A program made the translations under genes and the position numbers. The notes under the pieces were generated by a model. That model searched no databases. It saw only the letters and a program-made list of their open reading frames with translations, and had not been told where the DNA came from. Positions 40,658 to 49,504 of a stretch of DNA of 64,000 nt are shown one piece after another. The stretch comes from Spirochaeta sp. UBA5339 (GTDB lineage Bacteria > Spirochaetota > Spirochaetia > DSM-2461), in contig DHQL01000009.1 of the NCBI GenBank assembly GCA_002408085.1, positions 248,001-312,000 of the forward strand, in the 5' to 3' direction. The number at the start of each line of letters is the position of its first letter. Position 1 is the first letter of the stretch.

Positions 40658-43141
40658 ATGGATATTAGCCAGGAACTTCAGATTATCGTCAACGCCGCCT
40701 ACCAGGAGGCGCGGACAAGAAAACACGAATACTTTACTCCCGAACATCTTCTCTACTCATCCCTGAGTTTTGATATTTCAAGAGAGATGCTTCAATCCAG
40801 CGGTGCCGATCCCGATCTGATCGAAGAGCGTCTGGAGGAGTATTTTACAAAATACATGGAGACGGCTCCAGCCATCGAGCCCGTTCAGACCGAGGGGCTT
40901 CAGAATATTATCGAGCGGACCATGCTGCAGATGAGCTCCGCCGGCAAGGACACCATCCGGGTCGGCGACATTCTTATCGCTATCCTCGACGAACCCCAGA
41001 GCTTTGCCGCCTACTATATGAAACAGGCCGGTGTAAACCGCCTCACCCTCCTTGAGATTGTCTCCCATCCCACCAGGGAGATGGAGGATCTTGAGACCTT
41101 TGAAGAGGTCCCCATGGAGGAGTCCGAGGCCTTTGAAGGCGGAGCAGAAGAGTACGGCTCCGGGGAAGAAGAGGTCACACCCCGCCGGGGAAAGAAGAAA
41201 AAGTCAGCCCTGGACCAGTACACCACAGACCTGACACGCCTCGCGGAGGAGGGGAAGCTTGAACCCCTGATCGGCCGTGATGCCATTGTGGAACGTACCA
41301 TACAGATTCTCTCCCGGCGCCTGAAGAACAATCCCGTTCATGTGGGCGAACCCGGGGTGGGAAAGACTGCCATCACAGAGGGACTGGCCTACCGTATCGT
41401 CAACGATCAGGTTCCCTCTTTTCTCAAAGGCTTTAGAGTTTACTCCCTTGATATGGGGAGCCTTCTGGCGGGAACCCGTTTCCGCGGGGACTTTGAGGAG
41501 AGGATGAAACGGGTCCTGAAGGACCTTGAGAACAGACCAAAGAGCATTCTCTTTATCGATGAGATTCATACCATAATCGGTGCAGGCTCCGTTTCCGGCG
41601 GCAGCATGGATGCCGGTAACCTTCTTAAGCCCGCCCTTGCCAAGGGCCAGCTCCACTGCATCGGAAGCACCACCTACGAGGAGTTCAAGAAGTACTTCGA
41701 GAAGGACCATGCCCTGGCCCGGCGCTTTCAGAAGGTGGATATTCCCGAAACAACCGTGGATGAGACCCTTGAGATCCTGAAAGGGCTCCAGAGTGTCTAT
41801 GAGGAGCATCATGGGGTTCTCTTCTCAGACGAGGCCCTCGAGGCGGCGGTGAAGCTCTCTGACCAGTATATCAACGAGAAACACCTTCCCGACAAGGCCA
41901 TCGATCTGATCGACGAGGCCGGGGCATGGAAGGCCCTGCAGCGGGAAAAGGAGGCTCTGGCCCGGGAATCTGATCAGCAGAATGCCCGTGAGGACGGTAG
42001 TTCCCCGGCAAGTGCTGAAGCGGCTAAAGCCGGGAATGACGCCAAGAGCAAGGCATCAGAGGCTAACTCTGCCGGAGCTGCAGGAGCCGAGGCTGCCGCT
42101 ACAGGGACTGCCGCGACCGACGGCTCAGCCGGCGCCGCAGAGTCCTTCCCCGTAATAACAGAGAAAGATATCGAGAAGGTTGTGGCCTCCATTGCCCGGA
42201 TACCCGAGCGCAGCGTCTCCGCCAACGAGACCGACAAGCTGAAGACCCTGGATTCGGACCTGAAGGAAAACCTCTTCGGTCAGGACGAGGCGGTGGACGC
42301 CGTCACCATGGCGATCCGAAGATCCCGTGCCGGATTCCGCCAGGACAACAAGCCCGTGGCCTCATTTCTCTTTGTGGGACCCACCGGTGTGGGTAAGACA
42401 GAGCTGGCACGTCTTCTGGCATCAGAGCTGGGCGTCACCCTTCACCGCATCGATATGAGTGAATACCAGGAGAAGCATACCGTAAGCCGGCTGATCGGAT
42501 CTCCTCCCGGTTATGTGGGTTATGAGGAGGGGGGGCTTCTCACAGATACGATCCGTAAGAATCCCCATGCGGTGCTCCTGCTGGATGAGATTGAGAAGGC
42601 CCATCAGGACGTCTACAACATCCTTCTGCAGATGATGGACTACGCCACTGTAACCGACAATATGGGACGGAAGGCAGACTTCCGTCATGCCATTATCATT
42701 ATGACCTCCAATGCCGGGGCCAGGAATATCGGCAAGAGCCAGATCGGTTTCGGTGACCGGGTCATGACCGCCCAGGCCGTGAATGATGAGGTGAACCGCA
42801 TCTTTACACCCGAGTTCCGCAACCGTCTGGATAAGATTATCACCTTTCACAATCTACCCGATGAAGTGGTTATCAACATCGTCAACAAGGAGATTGACGG
42901 ATTCCGGAAGCAGCTTGAAGCCAAGGGTGTTACCCTGGAAGTGAGCGACGAGTGCGTCCGGTATCTTGCAAAAGAGGGGTACTCCTACGAGTACGGTGCC
43001 CGGAACATCTCCCGTCTTGTGGATGAAAAGATCAAGACCTATTTTATCGATCAGGTTCTCTTCGGCAGTCTGGCAGAGGGCGGAACCGCCCGTGCCGAGC
43101 TTGTTGACGGCGATGTGAAGATCGAGGTCGCCCGGGGGTGA
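40658..43141 (+). CDS. clpA: ATP-dependent Clp protease ATP-binding subunit ClpA with Ala-rich insert
   Basis: ClpA unfolds substrates and feeds them to ClpP. The 827-residue protein has a double Clp-N domain (about 1-145), AAA module D1 with GEPGVGKTA and FIDEIHTIIGAGS, and module D2 with GPTGVGKTELARLLA and LLLDEIEKAHQDVYNILLQMMD. The ending VRYLAKEGYSYEYGARNISRLV is typical. The absence of a ClpB/ClpC-type coiled middle domain and the clpS neighbour support ClpA. Between D1 and D2, residues about 436-492 form an unusual low-complexity linker rich in Ala, Ser and Gly. ClpP is not in the window. The stop overlaps the aat start (GTGA). Confidence 0.95.
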   Translation: MDISQELQIIVNAAYQEARTRKHEYFTPEHLLYSSLSFDISREMLQSSGADPDLIEERLEEYFTKYMETAPAIEPVQTEGLQNIIERTMLQMSSAGKDTIRVGDILIAILDEPQSFAAYYMKQAGVNRLTLLEIVSHPTREMEDLETFEEVPMEESEAFEGGAEEYGSGEEEVTPRRGKKKKSALDQYTTDLTRLAEEGKLEPLIGRDAIVERTIQILSRRLKNNPVHVGEPGVGKTAITEGLAYRIVNDQVPSFLKGFRVYSLDMGSLLAGTRFRGDFEERMKRVLKDLENRPKSILFIDEIHTIIGAGSVSGGSMDAGNLLKPALAKGQLHCIGSTTYEEFKKYFEKDHALARRFQKVDIPETTVDETLEILKGLQSVYEEHHGVLFSDEALEAAVKLSDQYINEKHLPDKAIDLIDEAGAWKALQREKEALARESDQQNAREDGSSPASAEAAKAGNDAKSKASEANSAGAAGAEAAATGTAATDGSAGAAESFPVITEKDIEKVVASIARIPERSVSANETDKLKTLDSDLKENLFGQDEAVDAVTMAIRRSRAGFRQDNKPVASFLFVGPTGVGKTELARLLASELGVTLHRIDMSEYQEKHTVSRLIGSPPGYVGYEEGGLLTDTIRKNPHAVLLLDEIEKAHQDVYNILLQMMDYATVTDNMGRKADFRHAIIIMTSNAGARNIGKSQIGFGDRVMTAQAVNDEVNRIFTPEFRNRLDKIITFHNLPDEVVINIVNKEIDGFRKQLEAKGVTLEVSDECVRYLAKEGYSYEYGARNISRLVDEKIKTYFIDQVLFGSLAEGGTARAELVDGDVKIEVARG

Positions 43142-43899
43142 GCAGCGAGGATTTTCCCTGGCTGGAATACGATGATTTCTTCCGTTTTCCTCCTCCCGAT
43201 ACCTGGGATGAGGAGCTGGTGGGAGTAGGGGGGAACCTCTCCCCCGGAATGCTCATCTCCGCCTATGCCCAGGGAATCTTTCCCTGGTTTAATGAGGGTG
43301 AGGAGATCCTCTGGTGGAGTCTTGATCCCCGTTTTGTTCTCTATCATGACAATCTGAAGGTCAGCAAGTCCATGAGAAAGATCCTGAAGAAGGGAACCTT
43401 CCTTCTCACCGTGGATCGGGACTTCGAGGCCGTTATGCGCGGCTGTTCCGTCGTTCCCCGGGAAGGGCAGGACGGCACCTGGATCAGCGAGGATATGATC
43501 GCCGCCTATACAGGCCTTCATAAGCTGGGCTTTGCCCACTCCGTTGAGGTCTGGGAGGAGGATGAACTTGCCGGCGGACTCTACGGCCTCTCTCTGGGGA
43601 GCGCTTTTTTCGGCGAGTCCATGTTTGCACGGAAGTCCAACGCCTCCAAGGCGGCTTTGATCGGTCTCTCCTCCTATCTCAGGGAGAAGGGCTTCGCCTT
43701 TATCGACTGTCAGCAGCACACCCCTCACCTGGGTTCCCTGGGAGCCTGCGATGTGAGCCGTGACCGCTTCCTCCGGGAACTGAAGACGTCACTGCAGGTT
43801 CCCACACAGAGGGGCAGCTGGTCGGTTCTCTTTCCCGATTTTCCCGAATCAGAACTATGGAACTCCCTGGTTCCCTCTCCGGCGGAGGTGAAACACTGA
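43138..43899 (+). CDS. aat: Leucyl/phenylalanyl-tRNA--protein transferase
   Basis: Aat adds Leu or Phe from tRNA to proteins with N-terminal Lys or Arg, making them ClpS substrates. The 253-residue protein starts FPWLEYDDFFRFPPPD and has GVGGNLSPGMLISAYAQGIFPWF, WWSLDPRFVL, and the catalytic-region GGLYGLSLGSAFFGESMF followed by CQQHTPHLGSLGA. All are strongly conserved in the family. The GTG start overlaps the clpA stop by 4 nt. With clpS and clpA it forms a complete tag-recognise-unfold unit. Confidence 0.96.
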   Translation: MSSEDFPWLEYDDFFRFPPPDTWDEELVGVGGNLSPGMLISAYAQGIFPWFNEGEEILWWSLDPRFVLYHDNLKVSKSMRKILKKGTFLLTVDRDFEAVMRGCSVVPREGQDGTWISEDMIAAYTGLHKLGFAHSVEVWEEDELAGGLYGLSLGSAFFGESMFARKSNASKAALIGLSSYLREKGFAFIDCQQHTPHLGSLGACDVSRDRFLRELKTSLQVPTQRGSWSVLFPDFPESELWNSLVPSPAEVKH

Positions 43900-44966
43900 A
43901 AACTACCGGCCTGTTCTTACTCTGCCTGCTTTTCCCCCTTGCCTCTCTTGCCGCGCAGAACCCGGCTGAACCGGACCTTCTGGAGAGGGAGTACCGCAAG
44001 GAGAGCCTCAGGTCCCTTGCTTTGCAGGAGATCTCCAACGGAGAGTATGACAAGGCCCTGATCCATCTGGAGGCTGCAACATCTCTGGCTCCTGACGATC
44101 AGTCCCTGGAGGATCTCAAACGATCTGTTGAAGACCTGATTCTCCTGATGGCGGAACCGGAACAGGTTCTGGAGAATGAGGAAGTCCCTGACGAAGATGT
44201 TGAAGGCCCCGATTTTACTCAGATTATCAGGCCCGAGGATGAGGTCCTCAGTTACGACTTTGCCCAGGAGATGCTCTCCGAGGCGAGCCGGCAGAACCCG
44301 AAGCTCCTGAGAAAAGCCTTTTCATTTGAATTCGGTGTCGGTTCGGGGCTGACCCAGCCCCTCTATCTTTCAAGCGACTTTGTTCTTCAGGACAGTGAAA
44401 CCGTACCCTCACATCCCTTTTCGAAGTACTCAGGGGAGCTGAGGTATTTCTTCGGTGAGAGCAGGCGGAACTTCGGTCTGGGGATACGCTTCAAGGATCT
44501 GATCAGCAATGCAGACAGTGTGGATATGCTGGAGAGCCAGTTTGATATCACCGCACACTACAGAGGGTTCTTTGCCGAGACCATGGAGAGCCGTCTGATC
44601 CTGGGGGTCCGGGCAGGAGCCGGTTATATCGGCATCAAGGAGGACAAGGATGAAGACGGCGAGGCCGATGGTGACCTGAAAACTCCTCTTGTGTTTACCG
44701 GAGGAGTCTACTTCTCGGATGCCCTGTTCCGCTATCTCTTTAAGAACTCTGATTTTTTCAAACGCTTTGTTATTGAGATGAATTTCGACTTTATCTTTGT
44801 AACATCCATTGAAGATATCAGCCTCTCTCAGCTCTCCATATCCGCGGGCTATGAGTTCAGTGATAACTACAAGCTTTCGGTCTACTCTGAGGCATTCAAT
44901 TCGGCTACTGATATTCAGGATACCAGTATGTGGGAGGCGGGGGTCCGCTTCAAGATGAGCTTCTAG
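43857..44966 (+). CDS. Outer-membrane beta-barrel protein with short N-terminal TPR-like region
   Basis: Up to 369 residues. A signal peptide (LKTTGLFLLCLLFPLASLAA) is followed by a TPR-like helical pair (about 45-90), an acidic linker and a C-terminal barrel of about 220 residues with alternating aromatic strands ending in VRFKMSF, a usual outer-membrane terminus. The standard start is ATG 43857, inside aat, which adds 13 odd residues before the signal peptide. A CTG at 43896, 7 nt after GGAGG (43884-43888) and overlapping the aat stop, would start exactly at the signal peptide and is the better site (356 residues). The function is unknown. Confidence 0.72.
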   Translation: MELPGSLSGGGETLKTTGLFLLCLLFPLASLAAQNPAEPDLLEREYRKESLRSLALQEISNGEYDKALIHLEAATSLAPDDQSLEDLKRSVEDLILLMAEPEQVLENEEVPDEDVEGPDFTQIIRPEDEVLSYDFAQEMLSEASRQNPKLLRKAFSFEFGVGSGLTQPLYLSSDFVLQDSETVPSHPFSKYSGELRYFFGESRRNFGLGIRFKDLISNADSVDMLESQFDITAHYRGFFAETMESRLILGVRAGAGYIGIKEDKDEDGEADGDLKTPLVFTGGVYFSDALFRYLFKNSDFFKRFVIEMNFDFIFVTSIEDISLSQLSISAGYEFSDNYKLSVYSEAFNSATDIQDTSMWEAGVRFKMSF

Positions 44967-45008
44967 TTTTCCCTGTGCTTTGCAGGAGCCGCACAGGTTT
45001 AGTCTTTC

Positions 45009-46730
45009 TCAGGATCTCTCCTTTAAAAAGTGTCTGATCCGTCCCGGCTGGGCCCAGTTGCAGGTTCCTTCCATTCTCTGCTGCTTCAAAACAAGTTCTA
45101 TCTCAGGCTGTCTGAGGGCATTCAGGACCCTTTCCGCCTCTGTTCTGTCGGTAAAGGAGCACGAGGCCTGCAGAGCCTGATTCACGATCCAGGGCTTTAT
45201 ATTTATTTCCACGGTACCCGTATTTCCCGGAAGGGCCGCTTTGCCGAAGAGAAGGGGACGGAACTCATCCCGTCCGTAGGCCTCCCAGACAATCTTCCAG
45301 GGTGAAAAACTGTAGGGACCTACCCCCAGGAGAGACCAGTAAGTCCCTTTGGCGATGGCCGCTCCCATCAGGGTGCCCTTGCGGGTCTCAAGGCTCTTTC
45401 TGTGTTCTTCCAGGTAGGCACAGGCCGCGGGCCAGCGTTCCAGTTCCCGGGGGCTCAGGACCCTCCCGTCTGCGCTGTTGTAGGGGAGAAAGATAAACTT
45501 TGCCGGTTGGCCCGATCCATCTCCCAGGGCAGACTCAACCGGATGGGCAGGCTCAACCGCAGGGTGCCCACCTCCTCGAAACTGCTCCCGGGTCAGCAGA
45601 GGGTAGACCAGCTCCGCAGGCAGCAGGGCTGTGATTTTTTTATTCTTCAGAAGGCAGAGGCCCTCTCCTGCATCCTCACAGCTGTCAAAGATAAAAAGGG
45701 CGTTCCGTCCCCCCGTATTGATTCCCTGACGGGGCCGTGAGGCCTTGTCTATGGGGATCTGAGGAAGGCTCACCGGGGCTGCACCTCCTGATTCGGTGAC
45801 CATATAGGCCGATCCCCTGGCTCCCACGGGGCGGGCTGAGTGCCGCTGCCAGCTCAGGTCATCCTGAAGGGTGTAATAGGGGAGGCTTTCGGACTGTTTC
45901 CAGGATTTCTGGAGATATATGAAACCGCTTCTGGTACTGACCTCAGGAAACACCGGGATGTCCCGGAAGTCGCGGATCTCTTTGAAGCTGAAGGAGTCTC
46001 CCTCCAGCAGCCCCTGACGGAAGCGGTTATGGGCCCCCTCGTTCAGCACAAGGGAGAGGGGGATAAAGAAGCAGGCCTCACCATTGGGTTTCAGATGATC
46101 CTGCATGGCCTTCTGTATCATCAGAGCGGCCAGATCGATCCGGGCTGAACCGAGAAGTATTCTGCTGCTGCCTCCTGCAAGGCCGTAGCGGATAAAGAAC
46201 TTTTTCAGGTCCTCCTTCTCCTCCTCCCTAACATCGGTGAAGTTGAGCCAGGGAGGATTACCCAGGATAATGTCAAACTTACCGGTCCCGTCCGGCTTCC
46301 CGGGGGGAACTTCAAGAAAGTCCCGGCACTCCAGACAGTTCTTAGGGACCGTGACTCCCGCAGTGGGGGCAGGGCTGGCGGGTCCGTCAGAATCTCCAGC
46401 CGCGGCAGAACCGCCGGCATAACCAGAACTGCCGGATCTGATAAGTTCGGTCATCCTCCCGGCAAATCCCCCGGTAAACTCTGCCTCCCTCTCATAGCCC
46501 TTGAGGCGGCGGCACATCTGCTGTGTTACAGGCAGGCCGTCTTCAAGGCAGCATCGGATCAGGGATTCCAGAAGGTTTCCCCTTCCCGCGGTAGGGTCCA
46601 GTACAGAGGCTCCATCCGCCCATTTACGGTGTATGCTGTGGGTGCGGATCATATCTGAGGCAATCCAGTGTGGGGTGAAGAAGGCGCCGCACTCCTTCTG
46701 CCGGATGCGGTCCATAGCAGGTTTATTCAT
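45009..46730 (-). CDS. N6-adenine DNA methyltransferase, Eco57I-like
   Basis: The 573-residue protein has the motif-X-like QKECGAFFTP, the SAM motif VLDPTAGRGNLLESL and the catalytic GNPPWLNF (NPPY/W class), in the order of gamma-class adenine methyltransferases. The C-terminal 250 residues would hold the target-recognition domain. A Gly/Ala/Ser-rich insert lies between motifs I and IV (about 105-135). I see no nuclease motif and no restriction gene nearby, so it looks like an orphan methylase. ATG 46730 is chosen because it follows AGGA and overlaps the YihY stop by 8 nt; longer forms would run deep into yihY. Confidence 0.85.
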   Translation of the reverse strand: MNKPAMDRIRQKECGAFFTPHWIASDMIRTHSIHRKWADGASVLDPTAGRGNLLESLIRCCLEDGLPVTQQMCRRLKGYEREAEFTGGFAGRMTELIRSGSSGYAGGSAAAGDSDGPASPAPTAGVTVPKNCLECRDFLEVPPGKPDGTGKFDIILGNPPWLNFTDVREEEKEDLKKFFIRYGLAGGSSRILLGSARIDLAALMIQKAMQDHLKPNGEACFFIPLSLVLNEGAHNRFRQGLLEGDSFSFKEIRDFRDIPVFPEVSTRSGFIYLQKSWKQSESLPYYTLQDDLSWQRHSARPVGARGSAYMVTESGGAAPVSLPQIPIDKASRPRQGINTGGRNALFIFDSCEDAGEGLCLLKNKKITALLPAELVYPLLTREQFRGGGHPAVEPAHPVESALGDGSGQPAKFIFLPYNSADGRVLSPRELERWPAACAYLEEHRKSLETRKGTLMGAAIAKGTYWSLLGVGPYSFSPWKIVWEAYGRDEFRPLLFGKAALPGNTGTVEINIKPWIVNQALQASCSFTDRTEAERVLNALRQPEIELVLKQQRMEGTCNWAQPGRIRHFLKERS

Positions 46731-48030
46731 CAGATCCTGCATCGGTTTCAGCCCCCGCCAGGGATTCGGTATCGGATTCGGCGCCGGCACCTGAATCTGC
46801 ACCGGCATCAGCCTCAGCGGGGGAGGCAAGATAGGATGCCACAGACTTTTCGCCCAGGAGCTGTCCGATATCACAGATCAGGGAGTCCAGAAGAGGGTCC
46901 CTTTTCATATCAATATAGGGATTCTTTACATCCGTCAGCACAGTCAGAATCTCTGTGATCCTCTGGTTCTCCAGGGGGCCCGAGGGAACAAAACCATCGT
47001 CTCCCTTTTTCTGGCGCACCGTCAGAATAATTCCATTCTCAAGAAAGGGTGCCAGAAGTTCCTCGGTCAGAGGATCAGGCATATTGAGGGCGTCAGCCAT
47101 CTTCGCCAGGGTGGGAGGGGTCTGCCTCTGTCTGTAGGCAGCAATAATCAGGGAGTAGAGCTTCAGGCTGAAGACCAGATTGTCCCCGGGTGCCTTCGTT
47201 ACCGCGCTGTGGGTGCTGTAGTAGCTTCGGTGCTGGTGGATATAGGTGAACTCCGCCATGGCAAGAATAATAATCCAGATAATCAGCAGCCAGATCAGCA
47301 TCAGGGGCAGAATAAAGATGGAACCGTAGATCAGGGACATCCGCATGGTCTGTCCCGCCCAGAGAGCAAAGACCGACTTTGATACCAGCCATAGCACAGA
47401 TCCAGTCACCGAAGCAATAAAGGCACTGAGAAGCTGAACCCTGCTTCTGGGAATAAGAGTCAGAAGGATCATCTGTCCCGCAAAGATAAAGATAAAGGGG
47501 GCTATCTTATTCCGGAAGAGGGGGTAGGCCCGGGAGTAGCCGACACTGGCAAGAATCTCTTCCAGAATATCTCCGGTCAGTGAGAGGCTGGTTCCCAGAA
47601 AGAGGGCCGCAAAGATAATCACCGCCAGATGGGTCGTCAGCCATTGGATATTTTTCCGCCCCATGCTGACCCGGAAGATATGGTTCAAATTCATCTCGAT
47701 ATTGTTCATCAGGGATATTACGGCAATCAGGAAGATCGGCAGACCCAGAATCCCCAGGCGTGTACCGTTCTCAGCAAGCTGGAGCATGGCTTCCATAATG
47801 GGTTCCTGCATGGCCGGGAGCATCAGCTCTCCCAGAAAATCTCTGATCTTCTCCTCAGACAAAAAGGGACCGCCGAACCCGACGATAACCGCCAGAAGGG
47901 GCACCGCGGACATCAGTGAGGTATAGGACATACCCGCCGCCCTGGGGAAGCAGGAGTCATCAAAAAAACGTTTGGCTATGAGCCGTATGAAGTGGATAAG
48001 CTGTTTCAGATGGGTCAGAATCTTTCTCAT
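46723..48030 (-). CDS. YihY/BrkB-family membrane protein
   Basis: The 435-residue protein has the YihY core at about 1-290 with six membrane helices: FFDDSCFPRAAGMSYTSLMSAVPLLAVI, then helices near 90-110, 130-155, 170-195, 205-225 and 240-265, with YGSIFILPLMLIWLLIIWII typical. The C-terminal 130 residues are cytoplasmic: a winged-helix-like part (TPPTLAKMADALNMPDPLTEELL) and an Ala/Asp/Glu-rich tail. The family was once misnamed RNase BN; its function is unclear. It is co-transcribed with the methyltransferase gene. Confidence 0.88.
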   Translation of the reverse strand: MRKILTHLKQLIHFIRLIAKRFFDDSCFPRAAGMSYTSLMSAVPLLAVIVGFGGPFLSEEKIRDFLGELMLPAMQEPIMEAMLQLAENGTRLGILGLPIFLIAVISLMNNIEMNLNHIFRVSMGRKNIQWLTTHLAVIIFAALFLGTSLSLTGDILEEILASVGYSRAYPLFRNKIAPFIFIFAGQMILLTLIPRSRVQLLSAFIASVTGSVLWLVSKSVFALWAGQTMRMSLIYGSIFILPLMLIWLLIIWIIILAMAEFTYIHQHRSYYSTHSAVTKAPGDNLVFSLKLYSLIIAAYRQRQTPPTLAKMADALNMPDPLTEELLAPFLENGIILTVRQKKGDDGFVPSGPLENQRITEILTVLTDVKNPYIDMKRDPLLDSLICDIGQLLGEKSVASYLASPAEADAGADSGAGAESDTESLAGAETDAGSDE

Positions 48031-48081
48031 AATCAGGTTTCAAGTATAGGCTGAAGAGAAATTCTACTCAAGATAAAAAGA

Positions 48082-48117
48082 GCCCGGGGAGATCGTAGGA
48101 GCCCCGTCTCTCCGGGC
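48082..48117 (-). terminator. Terminator of the aldo/keto reductase gene
   Basis: GCCCGGGGAGA (48082-48092) pairs with TCTCTCCGGGC (48107-48117), allowing one G-U pair. On the minus strand the stem is followed by TCTTTTTATCT, a good U-run. It lies about 45 bp after the reductase stop codon. Confidence 0.65.
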
Positions 48118-48163
48118 AATCGGGCAGTCAGTATTGGTTCAGGAATCCAATTCTACTTGAAAA

Positions 48164-49198
48164 TTAAGGAGGGGTTATCTCTCCGCTCAGGTCCCAGAGG
48201 TCTTCCCAGGTCTGTCCGTCCTTCCAGAGGAACACCTGGCCCTTGATAAGACGGCAGTTCTTGTCGATGCCGGCAAGTTCCTTCATCTCATCATCAGTCA
48301 GAGGATTCTCAACGGTGAGCCTGATATTGCTCAGGTACTCATTCCGGTGAACTGAGAAGGGGATGGGAACCTGGCCTCTCTGTACGGCCCATTTCAGGCA
48401 GACAACCGCGGGGTGGCAGTTCAGCCGGGCGGCGATCTTCTTGACAACGGGATCTTCGATATCAACGGTGTCGGTATCGGTCTTGTCTCTGTCGGGACGT
48501 GTGGGTGAACCGATGGGACAGAAACCGATGGGAACAATCTTGTTTTCGATGCAGAAGTCGAAGAGTTCGGGCTGCTGGAAGTGGGGGTGGAGTTCCATCT
48601 CGTTACAGGCGGGCTGGATTTTGGCGTCTCTTAAGACAAGTTTCAGCTTGGGAACGGTCATATTGGATGTCCCGATATGCTTTACCAGTCCCATCTCAAC
48701 CAGCTGCTCCATCTGTCTCCAGGTCTTCATATAGTTCTCGTGGATATAGGCCTTGGCATCGGGGCTTCTGGAGTCCACATCACAGCCGGGGGCATGGTAG
48801 TTGGGGAAGGGCCAGTGGACAAGAAAAAGATCCAGGTAGTCCAGCTGCAGGTCCTTAAGGGACTTCTTGCAGGACTCGATTACATTGTCGTGGGAATCAT
48901 TCCAGACCTTGGATGTCACCCAGAGCTCCTCTCTCTTGATGCCGCCGTCCATGGCCTTCTTAAGGGACTCACCGATCAGGTCCTCATTTCCATAGACAGA
49001 GGCACAGTCTATATGACGGAAGCCGACCTCAATGGCACCCAGTACCGCATCGGCAATCTCCTGCATACCAAAGCGGTCACTGCCGAAGGTACCCATACCC
49101 ACGGCGGGAATCTCAGCTCCGGTCCAGAGCTTTCTTTTTGGAACAATCTTGGGATCTACACCGTCCGCGGCAATGGCGAACTCTTTCTTTTCTGACAT
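48164..49198 (-). CDS. Aldo/keto reductase
   Basis: The 344-residue protein is an NAD(P)H-dependent carbonyl reductase with the AKR barrel. The catalytic residues are in DCASVYGNE (Asp and Tyr), TSKVWN (Lys) and LVHWPF (His). IGTSNM and the late VPIPFSVHRNEYLSNI (cofactor-phosphate region, normally IPKS) are also present. It is slightly longer than most AKRs because of an N-terminal extension of about 20 residues and an insert GCDVDSRSPDAKAY. The substrate is unknown. It has its own promoter, a possible operator and a terminator, so it is a single-gene unit. Confidence 0.92.
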   Translation of the reverse strand: MSEKKEFAIAADGVDPKIVPKRKLWTGAEIPAVGMGTFGSDRFGMQEIADAVLGAIEVGFRHIDCASVYGNEDLIGESLKKAMDGGIKREELWVTSKVWNDSHDNVIESCKKSLKDLQLDYLDLFLVHWPFPNYHAPGCDVDSRSPDAKAYIHENYMKTWRQMEQLVEMGLVKHIGTSNMTVPKLKLVLRDAKIQPACNEMELHPHFQQPELFDFCIENKIVPIGFCPIGSPTRPDRDKTDTDTVDIEDPVVKKIAARLNCHPAVVCLKWAVQRGQVPIPFSVHRNEYLSNIRLTVENPLTDDEMKELAGIDKNCRLIKGQVFLWKDGQTWEDLWDLSGEITPP

Positions 49199-49328
49199 AT
49201 TATGTCTCCTGTTTTTTCCCGGTCAACACCGGTAAAGCGGCAAAGCCGGCAGGCTGTCCTCCCTTTTCCGCTTCCCGTGCCCCGGGGTCTTTCACAATGT
49301 ATCAGCCCTCGGGCTTTGACGTTTTAGT

Positions 49329-49340
49329 GTGTTAGAACAC
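49329..49340 (-). promoter_or_regulatory. Palindromic operator candidate of the aldo/keto reductase gene
   Basis: GTGTTAGAACAC is a 5+5 inverted repeat with a 2-bp spacer. It begins 11 bp downstream of the -10 box on the minus strand, so a repressor bound here would cover the transcription start. The regulator is unknown and not encoded nearby. Confidence 0.4.
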
Positions 49341-49351
49341 TTGATGTTTCT

Positions 49352-49380
49352 TTTATACTATGGTTTCCGGGCTTTGGCAA
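49352..49380 (-). promoter_or_regulatory. Sigma-70-type promoter of the aldo/keto reductase gene
   Basis: On the minus strand TTGCCA (49380-49375), an exact 17-bp spacer and TATAAA (49357-49352) lie about 150 bp before the start codon. The leader between holds small GC-rich hairpins. The rest of the 306-bp region up to the next gene (49381-49504) is A/T-rich and I see no other clear signal in it. Confidence 0.55.
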
Positions 49381-49504
49381 ATGAATTTGAAAAAAAAATA
49401 AAACAGCTTTGAATTTTCCCTTTTATTTCTTAAAATATTCAGGTGTCATCTATTGATGATTCTTTTCTGATTTATCGATTATTTTAATAAAGTTGGAGTC
49501 TAAA

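Noticed and set aside
45009..48030. A restriction-modification or BREX-type locus around the methyltransferase
   Set aside because: Neighbours are YihY, an aldo/keto reductase and an outer-membrane protein; no nuclease, ATPase or PglZ-like gene is seen.
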